A stretch of 64,000 nt of DNA from NCBI RefSeq assembly GCF_051486985.1, contig NZ_JAHVDV010000004.1, positions 145,517 to 209,516 on the forward strand. The letters run 5' to 3'. The position numbers and the translations under genes are program-made. The stretch is from CBFFRJ01 sp051486985 (lineage in GTDB: Bacteria; Pseudomonadota; Gammaproteobacteria; Enterobacterales; Enterobacteriaceae). Under the pieces are notes generated by a model. It saw nothing but the letters and a program-made list of their open reading frames with translations. It did no database searches and was not told where the DNA came from. The first letter of the stretch is position 1, and the number at the start of each line of letters is the position of its first letter. Positions 16,815-25,880 of the stretch are shown piece by piece.

Positions 16815-17819
16815 GTGAAACTGGATGAAATCGCCCGGCTAGCCGGCGTCTCACGTACCACGGCAAGCTATGTCATTAATGGAAAGGCAAAGCAATATCG
16901 TGTAAGCGACAAAACCGTCGAGAAGGTTATGGCGGTTGTGCGTGAGCATAATTACCACCCGAACGCGGTGGCGGCTGGATTGCGGGCGGGTCGCACGCGC
17001 TCTATTGGTCTGGTTATTCCGGATCTGGAAAACACCAGTTATACACGGATTGCAAATTATCTTGAGCGCCAGGCCCGTCAGCGCGGTTACCAGCTGCTGA
17101 TTGCCTGTTCGGAAGATCAGCCTGATAACGAAATGCGCTGCATTGAGCATCTTTTGCAGCGTCAGGTAGATGCAATTATCGTTTCGACCTCCCTGCCGCC
17201 GGAGCATCCTTTTTATCAGCGCTGGGCAAACGATGCCTTTCCTATCGTCGCGTTGGACAGGGCGCTGGATCGGGAACACTTCACCAGCGTGGTCGGGGCC
17301 GATCAGGATGATTCAGAGATGCTGGCGGCTGAACTGCGTACCTTCCCCGCTGAAAACGTGCTTTATCTGGGCGCACTACCTGAACTGTCCGTGAGTTTTT
17401 TGCGCGAGCAGGGTTTCAGGACCGCATGGCAGGACGATCCACGCGAGGTGCAGTACCTTTATGCCAACAGTTATGAGCGCGAGGCAGCGGCTCAGCTGTT
17501 TGAAAAATGGCTGGAAACCCATAAGATGCCGCAAGCATTATTCGTCACCTCATTTGCATTACTGCAGGGGGTGCTGGATGTCACGCTGCGTCGGGATGGC
17601 AAATTGCCTTCCGATCTCGCGATTGCCACCTTCGGGGATCATGAGTTACTGGATTTCCTGCAGTGCCCGGTGCTTGCGGTAGCGCAGCGCCATCGGGATG
17701 TCGCAGAGCGCGTACTGGAAATCGTGCTGGCAAGCCTTGATGAACCCCGGAAACCTAAAGCAGGGCTAAGCCGTATACGGCGTAACCTCTACCGCCGTGG
17801 CGTGTTGAGCCGGGTGTAA
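16815..17819 (+). CDS. cra: Catabolite repressor/activator Cra (FruR)
   Basis: LacI-family regulator of carbon flow that represses glycolytic and activates gluconeogenic genes; inducers are fructose-1-phosphate or fructose-1,6-bisphosphate. GTG start at 16815, 334 residues as in E. coli. Helix-turn-helix at the extreme N-terminus (LDEIARLAGVSRTTASYVINGK), hinge around residue 50-60, then the periplasmic-binding-protein-like sensor. Almost identical to E. coli. Possible Cra sites are visible upstream of pdhR in this same window (53275-53307). Confidence 0.97.
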   Translation: MKLDEIARLAGVSRTTASYVINGKAKQYRVSDKTVEKVMAVVREHNYHPNAVAAGLRAGRTRSIGLVIPDLENTSYTRIANYLERQARQRGYQLLIACSEDQPDNEMRCIEHLLQRQVDAIIVSTSLPPEHPFYQRWANDAFPIVALDRALDREHFTSVVGADQDDSEMLAAELRTFPAENVLYLGALPELSVSFLREQGFRTAWQDDPREVQYLYANSYEREAAAQLFEKWLETHKMPQALFVTSFALLQGVLDVTLRRDGKLPSDLAIATFGDHELLDFLQCPVLAVAQRHRDVAERVLEIVLASLDEPRKPKAGLSRIRRNLYRRGVLSRV

Positions 17820-17830
17820 AAATCCATTAA

Positions 17831-17848
17831 AGGCAGCGCGGGCTGCCT
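17831..17848 (+). terminator. Possible terminator of cra
   Basis: Stem AGGCAGC/GCTGCCT with loop GCGG, eleven bases after the cra stop, followed by a short T-rich tail (TATTG). The U-run is weak. Confidence 0.5.
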
Positions 17849-18333
17849 TATTGCGACAGGGCTCATACCGGCATTAAGTATTTTCTTAATTAGGATAAAT
17901 CCTTACTTTTTTAAAGTAGCGGTTTAATTAATTCCCGACTGCCCTTTTAATTACATCTGCAGGATAAATAAGACGTAACTAAACATTATGCTCGTATTGT
18001 TTTGTTACATCTTCATTCGTAAGCGGGCGAGGCGTGCCTTTTTCGAACTTAAAGAATCGTTGCCCTGCCTGACATCAGCAATCTCTTGTGATTCCTTAGA
18101 CAGGTACTGTTATCCGGGCACGTTATGCCTTAAAATGCCGCCCGCGTCGCAAACTGACATTTTATATTTCATATGCGTCTAATGAGTACGCTTTAACGTC
18201 CTGATCAATATTTGCTTTTTTTCTTACAAATATTCATGACGTTAATTTCCCTCATCAGGTGAGTGGTATTTCGCCAATCTGAAATGAAACCGCGAATAAG
18301 AGATCTTTTGCTCTGGTTAGGCTTTGCCCTGGC
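17849..18333. other. cra-mraZ intergenic region
   Basis: About 485 bases with no supported gene, AT-rich in the first half. E. coli also has a long non-coding gap here. The 64-codon frame at 17988-18182 has no ribosome site or recognisable product. Nothing else stands out before the mra promoter. Confidence 0.5.
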
Positions 18334-18363
18334 TTGACAAGGTTTTCCTCCGCTCCGTAAACT
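18334..18363 (+). promoter_or_regulatory. mra promoter (start of dcw cluster)
   Basis: Consensus -35 TTGACA (18334-18339), 18-base spacer, -10 TAAACT (18358-18363). The sequence matches the E. coli Pmra promoter, which drives expression of the first dcw genes at least through ftsW. Confidence 0.92.
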
Positions 18364-18370
18364 CCTTCGG

Positions 18371-18395
18371 TGGGGATTTGTGGGTTAAAGTGGTG
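18371..18395 (+). promoter_or_regulatory. MraZ operator: three TGGGN-type repeats
   Basis: Three direct repeats at ten-base spacing just downstream of Pmra: TGGGG (18371-18375), TGGGT (18381-18385) and TGGTG (18391-18395). MraZ is known to autorepress by binding TGGGN repeats separated by five bases. The third copy here departs from the consensus. Confidence 0.85.
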
Positions 18396-18423
18396 AAAAA
18401 GGTCATTCAGGGGTGGAGCGTGT

Positions 18424-18882
18424 ATGTTCCGTGGAGCAACGTTAGTTAATCTTGATAGCAAAGGCCGGTTAGCCGTGCCGACGCGTTATCGTGATTCGCT
18501 GCTTGAGAATGCTTCCGGTCAGATGGTATGCACCATTGATATCCGTCACTCCTGCCTGCTGCTTTACCCCTTGCCTGAATGGGAAATTATTGAGCAAAAA
18601 TTGTCGCGTCTATCAAGCATGAACCCGCTGGAACGTCGCGTACAACGCCTGTTGTTGGGGCATGCCAGCGAATGCCAAATGGATAATGCAGGGCGCTTAT
18701 TGATAGCCCCCGTTTTACGGCAACATGCCGGGCTGACGAAAGAAGTGATGCTGGTTGGGCAGTTCAACAAGTTTGAGCTGTGGGATGAAACGACCTGGTA
18801 TCAACAGGTCAGGGAAGATATCGACGCTGAGCAATCGGGTACTGACATGCTGTCAGATCGGTTGCAGGATTTGTCTCTGTAA
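18424..18882 (+). CDS. mraZ: Transcriptional regulator MraZ
   Basis: AbrB-like double-domain DNA-binding protein that represses its own dcw promoter. 152 residues as in E. coli, containing two SpoVT/AbrB-type repeats: FRGATLVNLDSKGRLAVPTRYRD at the N-terminus and CQMDNAGRLLIAPVLRQHAGL near residue 80-100. First gene of the dcw cluster; the stop overlaps the rsmH start in TAATG. Its operator repeats lie at 18371-18395. Confidence 0.97.
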   Translation: MFRGATLVNLDSKGRLAVPTRYRDSLLENASGQMVCTIDIRHSCLLLYPLPEWEIIEQKLSRLSSMNPLERRVQRLLLGHASECQMDNAGRLLIAPVLRQHAGLTKEVMLVGQFNKFELWDETTWYQQVREDIDAEQSGTDMLSDRLQDLSL

Positions 18883-19826
18883 TGATGATGGAAAATTTTA
18901 AACACACAACGGTGCTGCTTGACGAGGCCGTTAACGGCCTGAATATTCGTCCTGATGGCATCTATATTGATGGCACTTTTGGTCGCGGTGGACACTCGCG
19001 CCTGATCCTCTCCCAACTTGGGCCGGAAGGGCGCCTGCTGGCTATTGATCGCGATCCACAAGCGATTGCTGTCGCGAAGACCATTACCGATCCCCGCTTT
19101 TCCATTGTGCATGGTCCTTTTTCCGCGCTTGCTGATTATGTCAATGAGCGTGGACTCACCGGAAAGATTGACGGCATTCTGCTCGATCTTGGTGTCTCCT
19201 CACCGCAGCTTGATGACGCCGAGCGCGGCTTCTCCTTTATGCGCGACGGTCCGCTGGATATGCGCATGGATCCAACCCGTGGCCAATCGGCAGCTGAATG
19301 GCTACAAACCGCTGATGAAGCCGATATTGCCTGGGTTATCAAAACTTTCGGAGAAGAACGTTTTGGTAAGCGTATAGCGCGCGCCATTGTTGAGCGTAAT
19401 CGCCTTGAGCCGATGACCAGAACGAAAGAGCTGGCAACCGTGGTTGCTGCCGCGATGCCGGTGAAAGATAAGTTCAAACATCCCGCGACCCGTACCTTCC
19501 AGGCGGTGCGCATCTGGGTCAACAGCGAGCTGGAGGAGATAGAGCAAGCGCTAAAAAGCTCGATTGAGGTGCTGGCCCCGGAAGGGCGACTTTCTGTCAT
19601 TAGTTTCCACTCTCTGGAAGACCGTATTGTGAAGCGTTTTATGCGCGAGCAGAGTCGTGGTCCTCAGGTTCCGGCGGGATTACCGATGACAGAAGCACAG
19701 CTTAGTAAGCTCGGTGGCCGTCAACTGAGAGCCCTGGGCAAGTTGATGCCGGGTGAGGAAGAAGTGGCAGAGAACCCACGTGCCCGTAGTTCAGTTCTGC
19801 GTATTGCAGAGAGGACGAACGCATGA
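18882..19826 (+). CDS. rsmH: 16S rRNA (cytosine1402-N4)-methyltransferase RsmH (MraW)
   Basis: SAM-dependent methyltransferase acting on C1402 of 16S rRNA. Start region has three consecutive ATG codons (18882, 18885, 18888); the first overlaps the mraZ stop as in E. coli and gives 314 residues, one more than E. coli. SAM-binding motif DGTFGRGGHS near residue 30, GILLDLGVSSPQ near residue 100, and the C-terminal ENPRARSSVLRIAERT. Overlaps ftsL by four bases (ATGA). Confidence 0.97.
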   Translation: MMMENFKHTTVLLDEAVNGLNIRPDGIYIDGTFGRGGHSRLILSQLGPEGRLLAIDRDPQAIAVAKTITDPRFSIVHGPFSALADYVNERGLTGKIDGILLDLGVSSPQLDDAERGFSFMRDGPLDMRMDPTRGQSAAEWLQTADEADIAWVIKTFGEERFGKRIARAIVERNRLEPMTRTKELATVVAAAMPVKDKFKHPATRTFQAVRIWVNSELEEIEQALKSSIEVLAPEGRLSVISFHSLEDRIVKRFMREQSRGPQVPAGLPMTEAQLSKLGGRQLRALGKLMPGEEEVAENPRARSSVLRIAERTNA

Positions 19827-20188
19827 TCGGGAGAGTGTCGGAGACCCTGAGCAAGGTTAAAGGATCGTTAGCAAGCAACGAACGCCACGCCTTGCCTGGC
19901 GTGATCGGTGACGATCTTCTGCGTTTTGGGAAGCTGCCACTCTGCCTGTTCATTTGCATCATCATGACGGCCGTTACCGTCGTCACCACTGCCCATCACA
20001 CCCGTTTATTAACGGCGCAACGCGAACAGCTCGTGCTTGAGCGTGATGCGCTGGATATCGAATGGCGTAACCTGATCCTTGAAGAAAATGCCTTAGGCGA
20101 TCATAGCCGGGTAGAACGGATCGCAACGGAAAAGCTGCAAATGCAGCATGTTGATCCCTCTCAGGAGAATATCGTTGTTCAAAAATAA
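19823..20188 (+). CDS. ftsL: Cell division protein FtsL
   Basis: Bitopic divisome protein that forms the FtsQLB complex and activates FtsWI. 121 residues as in E. coli. Short cytoplasmic N-terminus, one membrane segment at about residues 38-57 (LCLFICIIMTAVTVVTTA), then a periplasmic coiled coil (QREQLVLERDALDIEWRNLILEEN). The C-terminal half is essentially identical to E. coli. Fifteen bases separate it from ftsI. Confidence 0.97.
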   Translation: MIGRVSETLSKVKGSLASNERHALPGVIGDDLLRFGKLPLCLFICIIMTAVTVVTTAHHTRLLTAQREQLVLERDALDIEWRNLILEENALGDHSRVERIATEKLQMQHVDPSQENIVVQK

Positions 20189-20203
20189 GGAATCACGCGT
20201 CGC

Positions 20204-21973
20204 ATGAAAGCCGCTGCGGTCAAAACGCCAAAACCGAAACGCCAGGAAGAACAGGCCAGCTTTGTTAGCTGGCGTTTTGCCTTGCTGTGCGGCTGTATTT
20301 TACTGGCGCTGTGCTTCCTGCTAGGCCGTGTTGCCTTTTTACAAATCATTGCGCCGGATATGCTGGTACGCGAAGGTGATATGCGCTCCCTGCGCGTGCA
20401 GGAGGTCTCCACTTCGCGTGGCATGATTACCGACCGTTCCGGTCGTCCGTTGGCGGTGAGTGTTCCGGTTAAGGCAATCTGGGCCGACCCGAAAGAGCTC
20501 AAAGATGCAGGCGGCGTCACGCTGGATAACCGCTGGAAAGCGCTGTCTGATGCACTCAACATGCCGCTTGATCAGCTGGCTGCACGAATCAATGCCAATC
20601 CCAAAGGGCGGTTCATCTACCTTGCGCGTCAGGTTAACCCCGATTTAGGCGACTACATCAAAAAGCTTAAGTTGCCCGGTATTCACTTGCGCGAAGAATC
20701 GCGTCGTTACTACCCCTCAGGTGAAGTGACTGCTCACCTCATTGGTTTTACCAACGTCGATAGTCAGGGCATTGAAGGGGTTGAAAAGAGCTTTGATAAA
20801 TGGCTTACCGGGCAACCGGGCGAGCGCGTGGTTCGTAAAGACCGCTATGGTCGCGTAATTGAGGATATCTCCTCTACTGACAGCCAGGCGGCGCATAACC
20901 TTGCCCTTAGCATTGATGAGCGTCTGCAGGCGTTAGTCTACCGTGAGCTGAATAACGCAGTGGCCTTTAACAAAGCGGAGTCCGGTAGCGCCGTACTGGT
21001 TGATGTGAACACTGGCGAAGTGCTGGCGATGGCCAACAGCCCGTCCTATAACCCGAATAATTTCACCGGCACGGCAAAAGATGCGATGCGTAACCGGGCA
21101 ATTACCGACGTGTTTGAACCGGGCTCAACGGTGAAACCGATGGTTGTCATGACGGCCCTGCAGCGTGGCGTGGTGACGCCCAATACTGTTCTGAATACCG
21201 TCCCTTATCGAATTAATGGCCATGAAATCAAAGATGTGGCCCGTTACAGTGAATTGACCCTGACAGGGGTACTACAGAAGTCGAGTAACGTCGGTGTTTC
21301 TAAACTGGCGTTAGCGATGCCGTCCTCAGCGTTAGTAGATACTTACTCTCGCTTTGGGCTGGGAAAGGCGACCAATTTGGGGTTGGTCGGAGAACGCAGT
21401 GGCTTATATCCTCAAAAACAACGGTGGTCTGACATAGAGAGGGCCACCTTCTCTTTCGGCTACGGGCTAATGGTAACGCCGTTACAGTTAGCGCGAGTCT
21501 ACGCAACGATTGGCAGCTATGGCATTTATCGTCCGCTGTCGATTACTAAAGTTGACCCGCCTGTTCCGGGTGAACGTATCTTCACTGAATCTATTGTGCG
21601 CAATGTCGTACACATGATGGAAAGCGTCGCGCTGCCGGGTGGCGGTGGTGTGAAAGCAGCGATTAAAGGCTATCGCATTGCGATCAAAACAGGGACGGCG
21701 AAAAAAGTCGGCCCGGATGGTCGCTATATCAACAAATACATTGCTTATACCGCAGGCGTTGCGCCCGCGAGTAATCCGCGCTTCGCGCTGGTTGTCGTTA
21801 TTAACGATCCGCAAGCGGGTAAATACTACGGCGGCGCCGTCTCTGCGCCGGTGTTCGGTGCCATCATGGGTGGCGTGCTGCGCACCATGAACATCGAACC
21901 GGATGCGCTGGCGACGGGCGAGAAAAATGAATTTGTAATTAATCAAGGTGAGGGATCAGGTGGCAGATCGTAA
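20204..21973 (+). CDS. ftsI: Peptidoglycan D,D-transpeptidase FtsI (PBP3)
   Basis: Septal class B penicillin-binding protein, partner of FtsW. 589 residues (E. coli 588). N-terminal membrane anchor at about residues 23-44, pedestal domain, then the transpeptidase domain with the three active-site motifs: STVK (catalytic Ser, E. coli Ser307), SSN and KTGT. The C-terminus FVINQGEGSGGRS includes the processed tail. Overlaps the murE start by 14 bases. Confidence 0.98.
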   Translation: MKAAAVKTPKPKRQEEQASFVSWRFALLCGCILLALCFLLGRVAFLQIIAPDMLVREGDMRSLRVQEVSTSRGMITDRSGRPLAVSVPVKAIWADPKELKDAGGVTLDNRWKALSDALNMPLDQLAARINANPKGRFIYLARQVNPDLGDYIKKLKLPGIHLREESRRYYPSGEVTAHLIGFTNVDSQGIEGVEKSFDKWLTGQPGERVVRKDRYGRVIEDISSTDSQAAHNLALSIDERLQALVYRELNNAVAFNKAESGSAVLVDVNTGEVLAMANSPSYNPNNFTGTAKDAMRNRAITDVFEPGSTVKPMVVMTALQRGVVTPNTVLNTVPYRINGHEIKDVARYSELTLTGVLQKSSNVGVSKLALAMPSSALVDTYSRFGLGKATNLGLVGERSGLYPQKQRWSDIERATFSFGYGLMVTPLQLARVYATIGSYGIYRPLSITKVDPPVPGERIFTESIVRNVVHMMESVALPGGGGVKAAIKGYRIAIKTGTAKKVGPDGRYINKYIAYTAGVAPASNPRFALVVVINDPQAGKYYGGAVSAPVFGAIMGGVLRTMNIEPDALATGEKNEFVINQGEGSGGRS

Positions 21974-23447
21974 TTTGCGCGACCTTCTCGCTCCGTGGGT
22001 GCCAAATGCGCCGGAGCGAACACTGCGGGAAATGACACTCGATAGCCGTATTGCGGCATCGGGTGATCTTTTTATGGCAGTCGTAGGTCATCAGGCGGAC
22101 GGGCGTCGATATATCCCGCAGGCGATTGCGCAAGGTGTAGCTGCCATTATTGCTGAAGCGAAGGATGAAGCCAGCGATGGTGAAATTCGTGAAATGCACG
22201 GCGTGCCGGTCATCTATCTTAGCCAGCTTAGCGAACGCCTTTCTGCGCTTGCGGGCCGCTTCTACGGCGAACCCTCTTCACGCCTGCGCGTAGTTGGTGT
22301 GACCGGCACTAACGGGAAAACCACGACCACACAACTGCTTGCGCAGTGGAGTCAGCTGCTGGGCGAAACCAGTGCGGTGATGGGAACGGTGGGCAACGGT
22401 CTGCTGGGGAAAGTCATCCCCTCCGACAATACGACCGGCTCTGCCGTGGATGTGCAGCATGAGATTGCCAGTCTGGTGCAGCAAGGTGCAACCTTTGCCG
22501 GCATGGAAGTCTCGTCACATGGCCTCATTCAACACCGGGTAGCGGCGCTGACCTTTGCCGCTTCCGTTTTCACAAATTTAAGCCGCGATCACCTTGATTA
22601 CCACGGCGATATGACCCACTACGAAGCGGCAAAATGGCTGCTCTTCTCGGCGCATCACTATGGTCAGGCCATTGTGAATGCCGATGATGAAGTAGGACGC
22701 CGATGGCTCGCCAATTTGCCTGATGCTGTCGCGGTCTCAATGGAAGACCATATTAATCCGAACTGTCATGGCCGCTGGTTAAAAGCTGTCGCCGTTGAAT
22801 ATCACGACAGCGGCGCCACCCTTCGTTTCACCTCAAGCTGGGGGGAGGGTGAAATTGAAAGCCGTCTGATGGGGGCATTCAATGTAAGCAATTTGCTGCT
22901 GGCGCTGGCAACGCTGCTGGCGCTGGGCTACCCGCTCGATGATTTATTGAAAACTGCTGCGCGTCTTCAGCCGGTATGCGGGCGAATGGAAGTCTTTAGC
23001 GCACCGGGTAAACCGACCGTGGTAGTGGATTATGCTCATACACCGGATGCCCTGGAAAAAGCCTTACAGGCGGCACGGCTGCACTGCACCGGCAAGCTAT
23101 GGTGCGTATTTGGTTGTGGCGGCGATCGCGATAAAGGCAAACGCCCGCTGATGGGCGCCATTGCTGAAGAATTTGCCGATATCCCGGTAGTAACTGATGA
23201 CAACCCACGTACTGAAGAGCCTCGCGCCATTATCAACGACATACTGGCAGGTATGGTTGACGCCGGGCGTGCCCGTGTGGTGGAAGGTCGTGCGGAAGCT
23301 GTGACCAACGCCATTATGCAGGCGAAAGAAAATGATGTGGTTTTACTGGCTGGAAAAGGGCACGAAGATTATCAGATAGTTGGCGCACATCGCCTGGATT
23401 ACTCCGACCGCGTGACCGCGGCACGCTTACTGGGGGTGGTGGCATGA
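21960..23447 (+). CDS. murE: UDP-MurNAc-L-Ala-D-Glu:meso-DAP ligase MurE
   Basis: Adds meso-diaminopimelate to the peptidoglycan precursor. GTG start at 21960 gives 495 residues and the N-terminus (V/M)ADRNLRDLLAPW as in E. coli; an in-frame GTG at 21948 would add four residues, but GAGG just before 21960 supports the later start. ATP-binding GTNGKTTTTQ near residue 112 and the DAP-selecting DNPRTEEPR motif near residue 414. Overlaps murF by four bases. Confidence 0.97.
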   Translation: MADRNLRDLLAPWVPNAPERTLREMTLDSRIAASGDLFMAVVGHQADGRRYIPQAIAQGVAAIIAEAKDEASDGEIREMHGVPVIYLSQLSERLSALAGRFYGEPSSRLRVVGVTGTNGKTTTTQLLAQWSQLLGETSAVMGTVGNGLLGKVIPSDNTTGSAVDVQHEIASLVQQGATFAGMEVSSHGLIQHRVAALTFAASVFTNLSRDHLDYHGDMTHYEAAKWLLFSAHHYGQAIVNADDEVGRRWLANLPDAVAVSMEDHINPNCHGRWLKAVAVEYHDSGATLRFTSSWGEGEIESRLMGAFNVSNLLLALATLLALGYPLDDLLKTAARLQPVCGRMEVFSAPGKPTVVVDYAHTPDALEKALQAARLHCTGKLWCVFGCGGDRDKGKRPLMGAIAEEFADIPVVTDDNPRTEEPRAIINDILAGMVDAGRARVVEGRAEAVTNAIMQAKENDVVLLAGKGHEDYQIVGAHRLDYSDRVTAARLLGVVA

Positions 23448-24802
23448 TTTGCGTCAAACTGAGTCAACTGGTTGCGGTTCTCAATGCTGAACTGCACGGT
23501 GCGGATGTGACGCTCGATGCAGTCACCTCGGATACGCGCAAAGTGACGCCTGGCTGCCTGTTTGTTGCGCTCAAAGGTGAACGTTTTGATGCCCATGATT
23601 TTGCCGATAAGGCGAAAGAAAGTGGTGCGGGCGCACTGCTGGTCAGCCGTAAACTGGCTATCGACCTGCCGCAGTTAGTGGTTAAGGATACGCGCGTCGC
23701 TTTCGGTGAACTGGCCGCATGGGTGCGCCAGCAGGTCCCGGCCCGCGTAGTGGCGCTGACCGGCTCCTCGGGTAAAACGTCAGTAAAAGAGATGACCGCG
23801 GCTATCCTCAGCCAGTGTGGAAACACGCTCTATACCGCCGGAAACCTGAATAACGACATTGGTGTACCCATGACCTTGCTGCGGCTGACAAACGAACATC
23901 AGTACGCGGTCATTGAGCTTGGCGCTAACCACCAGGGTGAAATAGCCTGGACGGTGGGACTCACGCGCCCTGAAGCCGCGCTGGTGAATAATCTGGCAGC
24001 GGCGCACCTTGAAGGGTTTGGCTCCCTTGCGGGCGTGGCGAAAGCGAAAGGTGAAATTTATACCGGTTTGCCTGCCAACGGCATTGCGATCATGAATGCG
24101 GATAACAATGACTGGTTGAACTGGCAAGAAATCATTGGCTCACGCAAAGTCTGGCGCTTTTCCCCCAACGCGGCCAACAGCGACTTCACTGCCACCAATA
24201 TTCACGTCACTTCACACGGTACGGAATTTACGCTGCAGACGCCGACAGGCGGTATTGATGTTGTCCTGCCATTGCCCGGGCGTCACAACATTGCCAATGC
24301 GCTGGCAGCCACTGCGCTTGCGATGGCCGTAGGGGCGACACATGAGGCGGTGAAAACCGGCCTCGCCAATCTGCAGGCAGTTGCCGGGCGTCTGTTCCCG
24401 GTGCAGCTCGGCGAAAACCAGTTACTCCTCGATGATACCTACAATGCCAATGTTGGCTCAATGACGGCGGCAGCGCAGGTGTTGTCTGAAATGCCGGGGT
24501 ATCGGGTGATGGTGGTTGGCGATATGGCAGAGCTGGGTGATGAAAGTGAAGCGTGTCATCAACAGGTCGGTGAGACGGCAAAAGCCGTGGGCATCGATCT
24601 TGTCATCAGCGTTGGCTCGCTGAGCAGAGCCATTAGTGATGCCAGCGGCGTGGGCGAACATTTTAACGATAAGCCATCCGCGATAGCGCGGTTAAAGACG
24701 TTAATTGCTGATAAGCAGATTATTACCATTTTGATCAAAGGATCACGTAGTGCCGCCATGGAAGAGGTTGCACGCGCATTACAGGAGAATAGGGCATGTT
24801 AG
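23444..24802 (+). CDS. murF: UDP-MurNAc-tripeptide:D-Ala-D-Ala ligase MurF
   Basis: Completes the UDP-MurNAc-pentapeptide. 452 residues as in E. coli. Mur-ligase P-loop GSSGKTSVKEM near residue 106, ELGANHQGEI near residue 158, and DDTYNANVGSM in the C-terminal domain. Cytoplasmic; overlaps both murE and mraY by a few bases, as is usual in this cluster. Confidence 0.98.
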   Translation: MICVKLSQLVAVLNAELHGADVTLDAVTSDTRKVTPGCLFVALKGERFDAHDFADKAKESGAGALLVSRKLAIDLPQLVVKDTRVAFGELAAWVRQQVPARVVALTGSSGKTSVKEMTAAILSQCGNTLYTAGNLNNDIGVPMTLLRLTNEHQYAVIELGANHQGEIAWTVGLTRPEAALVNNLAAAHLEGFGSLAGVAKAKGEIYTGLPANGIAIMNADNNDWLNWQEIIGSRKVWRFSPNAANSDFTATNIHVTSHGTEFTLQTPTGGIDVVLPLPGRHNIANALAATALAMAVGATHEAVKTGLANLQAVAGRLFPVQLGENQLLLDDTYNANVGSMTAAAQVLSEMPGYRVMVVGDMAELGDESEACHQQVGETAKAVGIDLVISVGSLSRAISDASGVGEHFNDKPSAIARLKTLIADKQIITILIKGSRSAAMEEVARALQENRAC

Positions 24803-25878
24803 TTTGGCTGGCCGAACATTTGGTCAAATATTATTCCGGCTTTAACGTCTTTTCGTACCTGACGTTTCGCGCCATTGTCAGCCTGCTGACTGCGCTCTTC
24901 ATCTCATTGTGGATGGGGCCGCGTATGATTGCCCGCCTGCAAAAACTCGCTTTTGGTCAGGTAGTTCGTAATGATGGTCCAGAGTCCCACTTCAGTAAAC
25001 GCGGCACCCCGACCATGGGCGGGATCATGATCCTGACCGCCATCGTCGTTTCCGTACTGCTGTGGGCTTATCCCTCCAATCCTTATGTCTGGTGCGTGCT
25101 GGTCGTGCTGGTCGGGTACGGCATTATCGGTTTTGTCGATGACTACCGCAAAGTGGTGCGCAAAGATACTAAAGGCCTCATTGCGCGCTGGAAGTATTTC
25201 TGGATGTCGGTGATTGCACTTGGCGTAGCCTTTGCACTGTATCTTGCCGGTAACGACACGCCAGCGACCCAGCTTGTGGTGCCGTTCTTCAAAGATGTGA
25301 TGCCTCAGTTGGGCATTTTCTACATTCTGCTTGCTTACTTCGTCATCGTGGGTACGGGTAATGCCGTGAACCTGACGGATGGTCTTGATGGCCTGGCTAT
25401 TATGCCGACCGTCTTTGTAGCGGGCGGTTTTGCGCTGGTGGCATGGGCGACGGGTAACATGAACTTTGCCAGCTATCTGCATATCCCTTACCTGCGTCAC
25501 GCGGGCGAGCTGGTGATTGTCTGCACGGCGATTGTAGGTGCAGGGCTTGGGTTCCTGTGGTTTAACACCTACCCGGCGCAGGTCTTTATGGGCGATGTCG
25601 GCTCACTGGCACTGGGTGGCGCGCTTGGCATCATTGCGGTGCTGCTGCGCCAGGAATTTCTGCTGGTGATCATGGGGGGCGTATTTGTTGTTGAAACGCT
25701 GTCGGTCATTTTGCAGGTGGGCTCATTCAAACTGCGCGGCCAGCGTATTTTCCGTATGGCACCTATTCATCACCACTATGAACTGAAAGGCTGGCCAGAG
25801 CCGCGCGTCATTGTGCGCTTCTGGATTATTTCGCTGATGCTGGTCCTGATTGGGCTGGCAACGCTGAAGGTACGTTAA
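24796..25878 (+). CDS. mraY: Phospho-MurNAc-pentapeptide transferase MraY
   Basis: Transfers phospho-MurNAc-pentapeptide to undecaprenyl phosphate, forming lipid I. 360 residues with ten membrane segments, as in E. coli. Active-site motifs: GFVDDYRKV near residue 114, NLTDGLDGLA near residue 190, NTYPAQVFMGDVGS near residue 255 and PIHHHYELKG near residue 323. Translationally overlaps murF; two bases precede murD. Confidence 0.98.
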   Translation: MLVWLAEHLVKYYSGFNVFSYLTFRAIVSLLTALFISLWMGPRMIARLQKLAFGQVVRNDGPESHFSKRGTPTMGGIMILTAIVVSVLLWAYPSNPYVWCVLVVLVGYGIIGFVDDYRKVVRKDTKGLIARWKYFWMSVIALGVAFALYLAGNDTPATQLVVPFFKDVMPQLGIFYILLAYFVIVGTGNAVNLTDGLDGLAIMPTVFVAGGFALVAWATGNMNFASYLHIPYLRHAGELVIVCTAIVGAGLGFLWFNTYPAQVFMGDVGSLALGGALGIIAVLLRQEFLLVIMGGVFVVETLSVILQVGSFKLRGQRIFRMAPIHHHYELKGWPEPRVIVRFWIISLMLVLIGLATLKVR

Positions 25879-25880
25879 TC

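Noticed and set aside
17988..18182. A 64-codon frame between cra and mraZ
   Set aside because: No ribosome site, no recognisable product, AT-rich region known to be non-coding in relatives.
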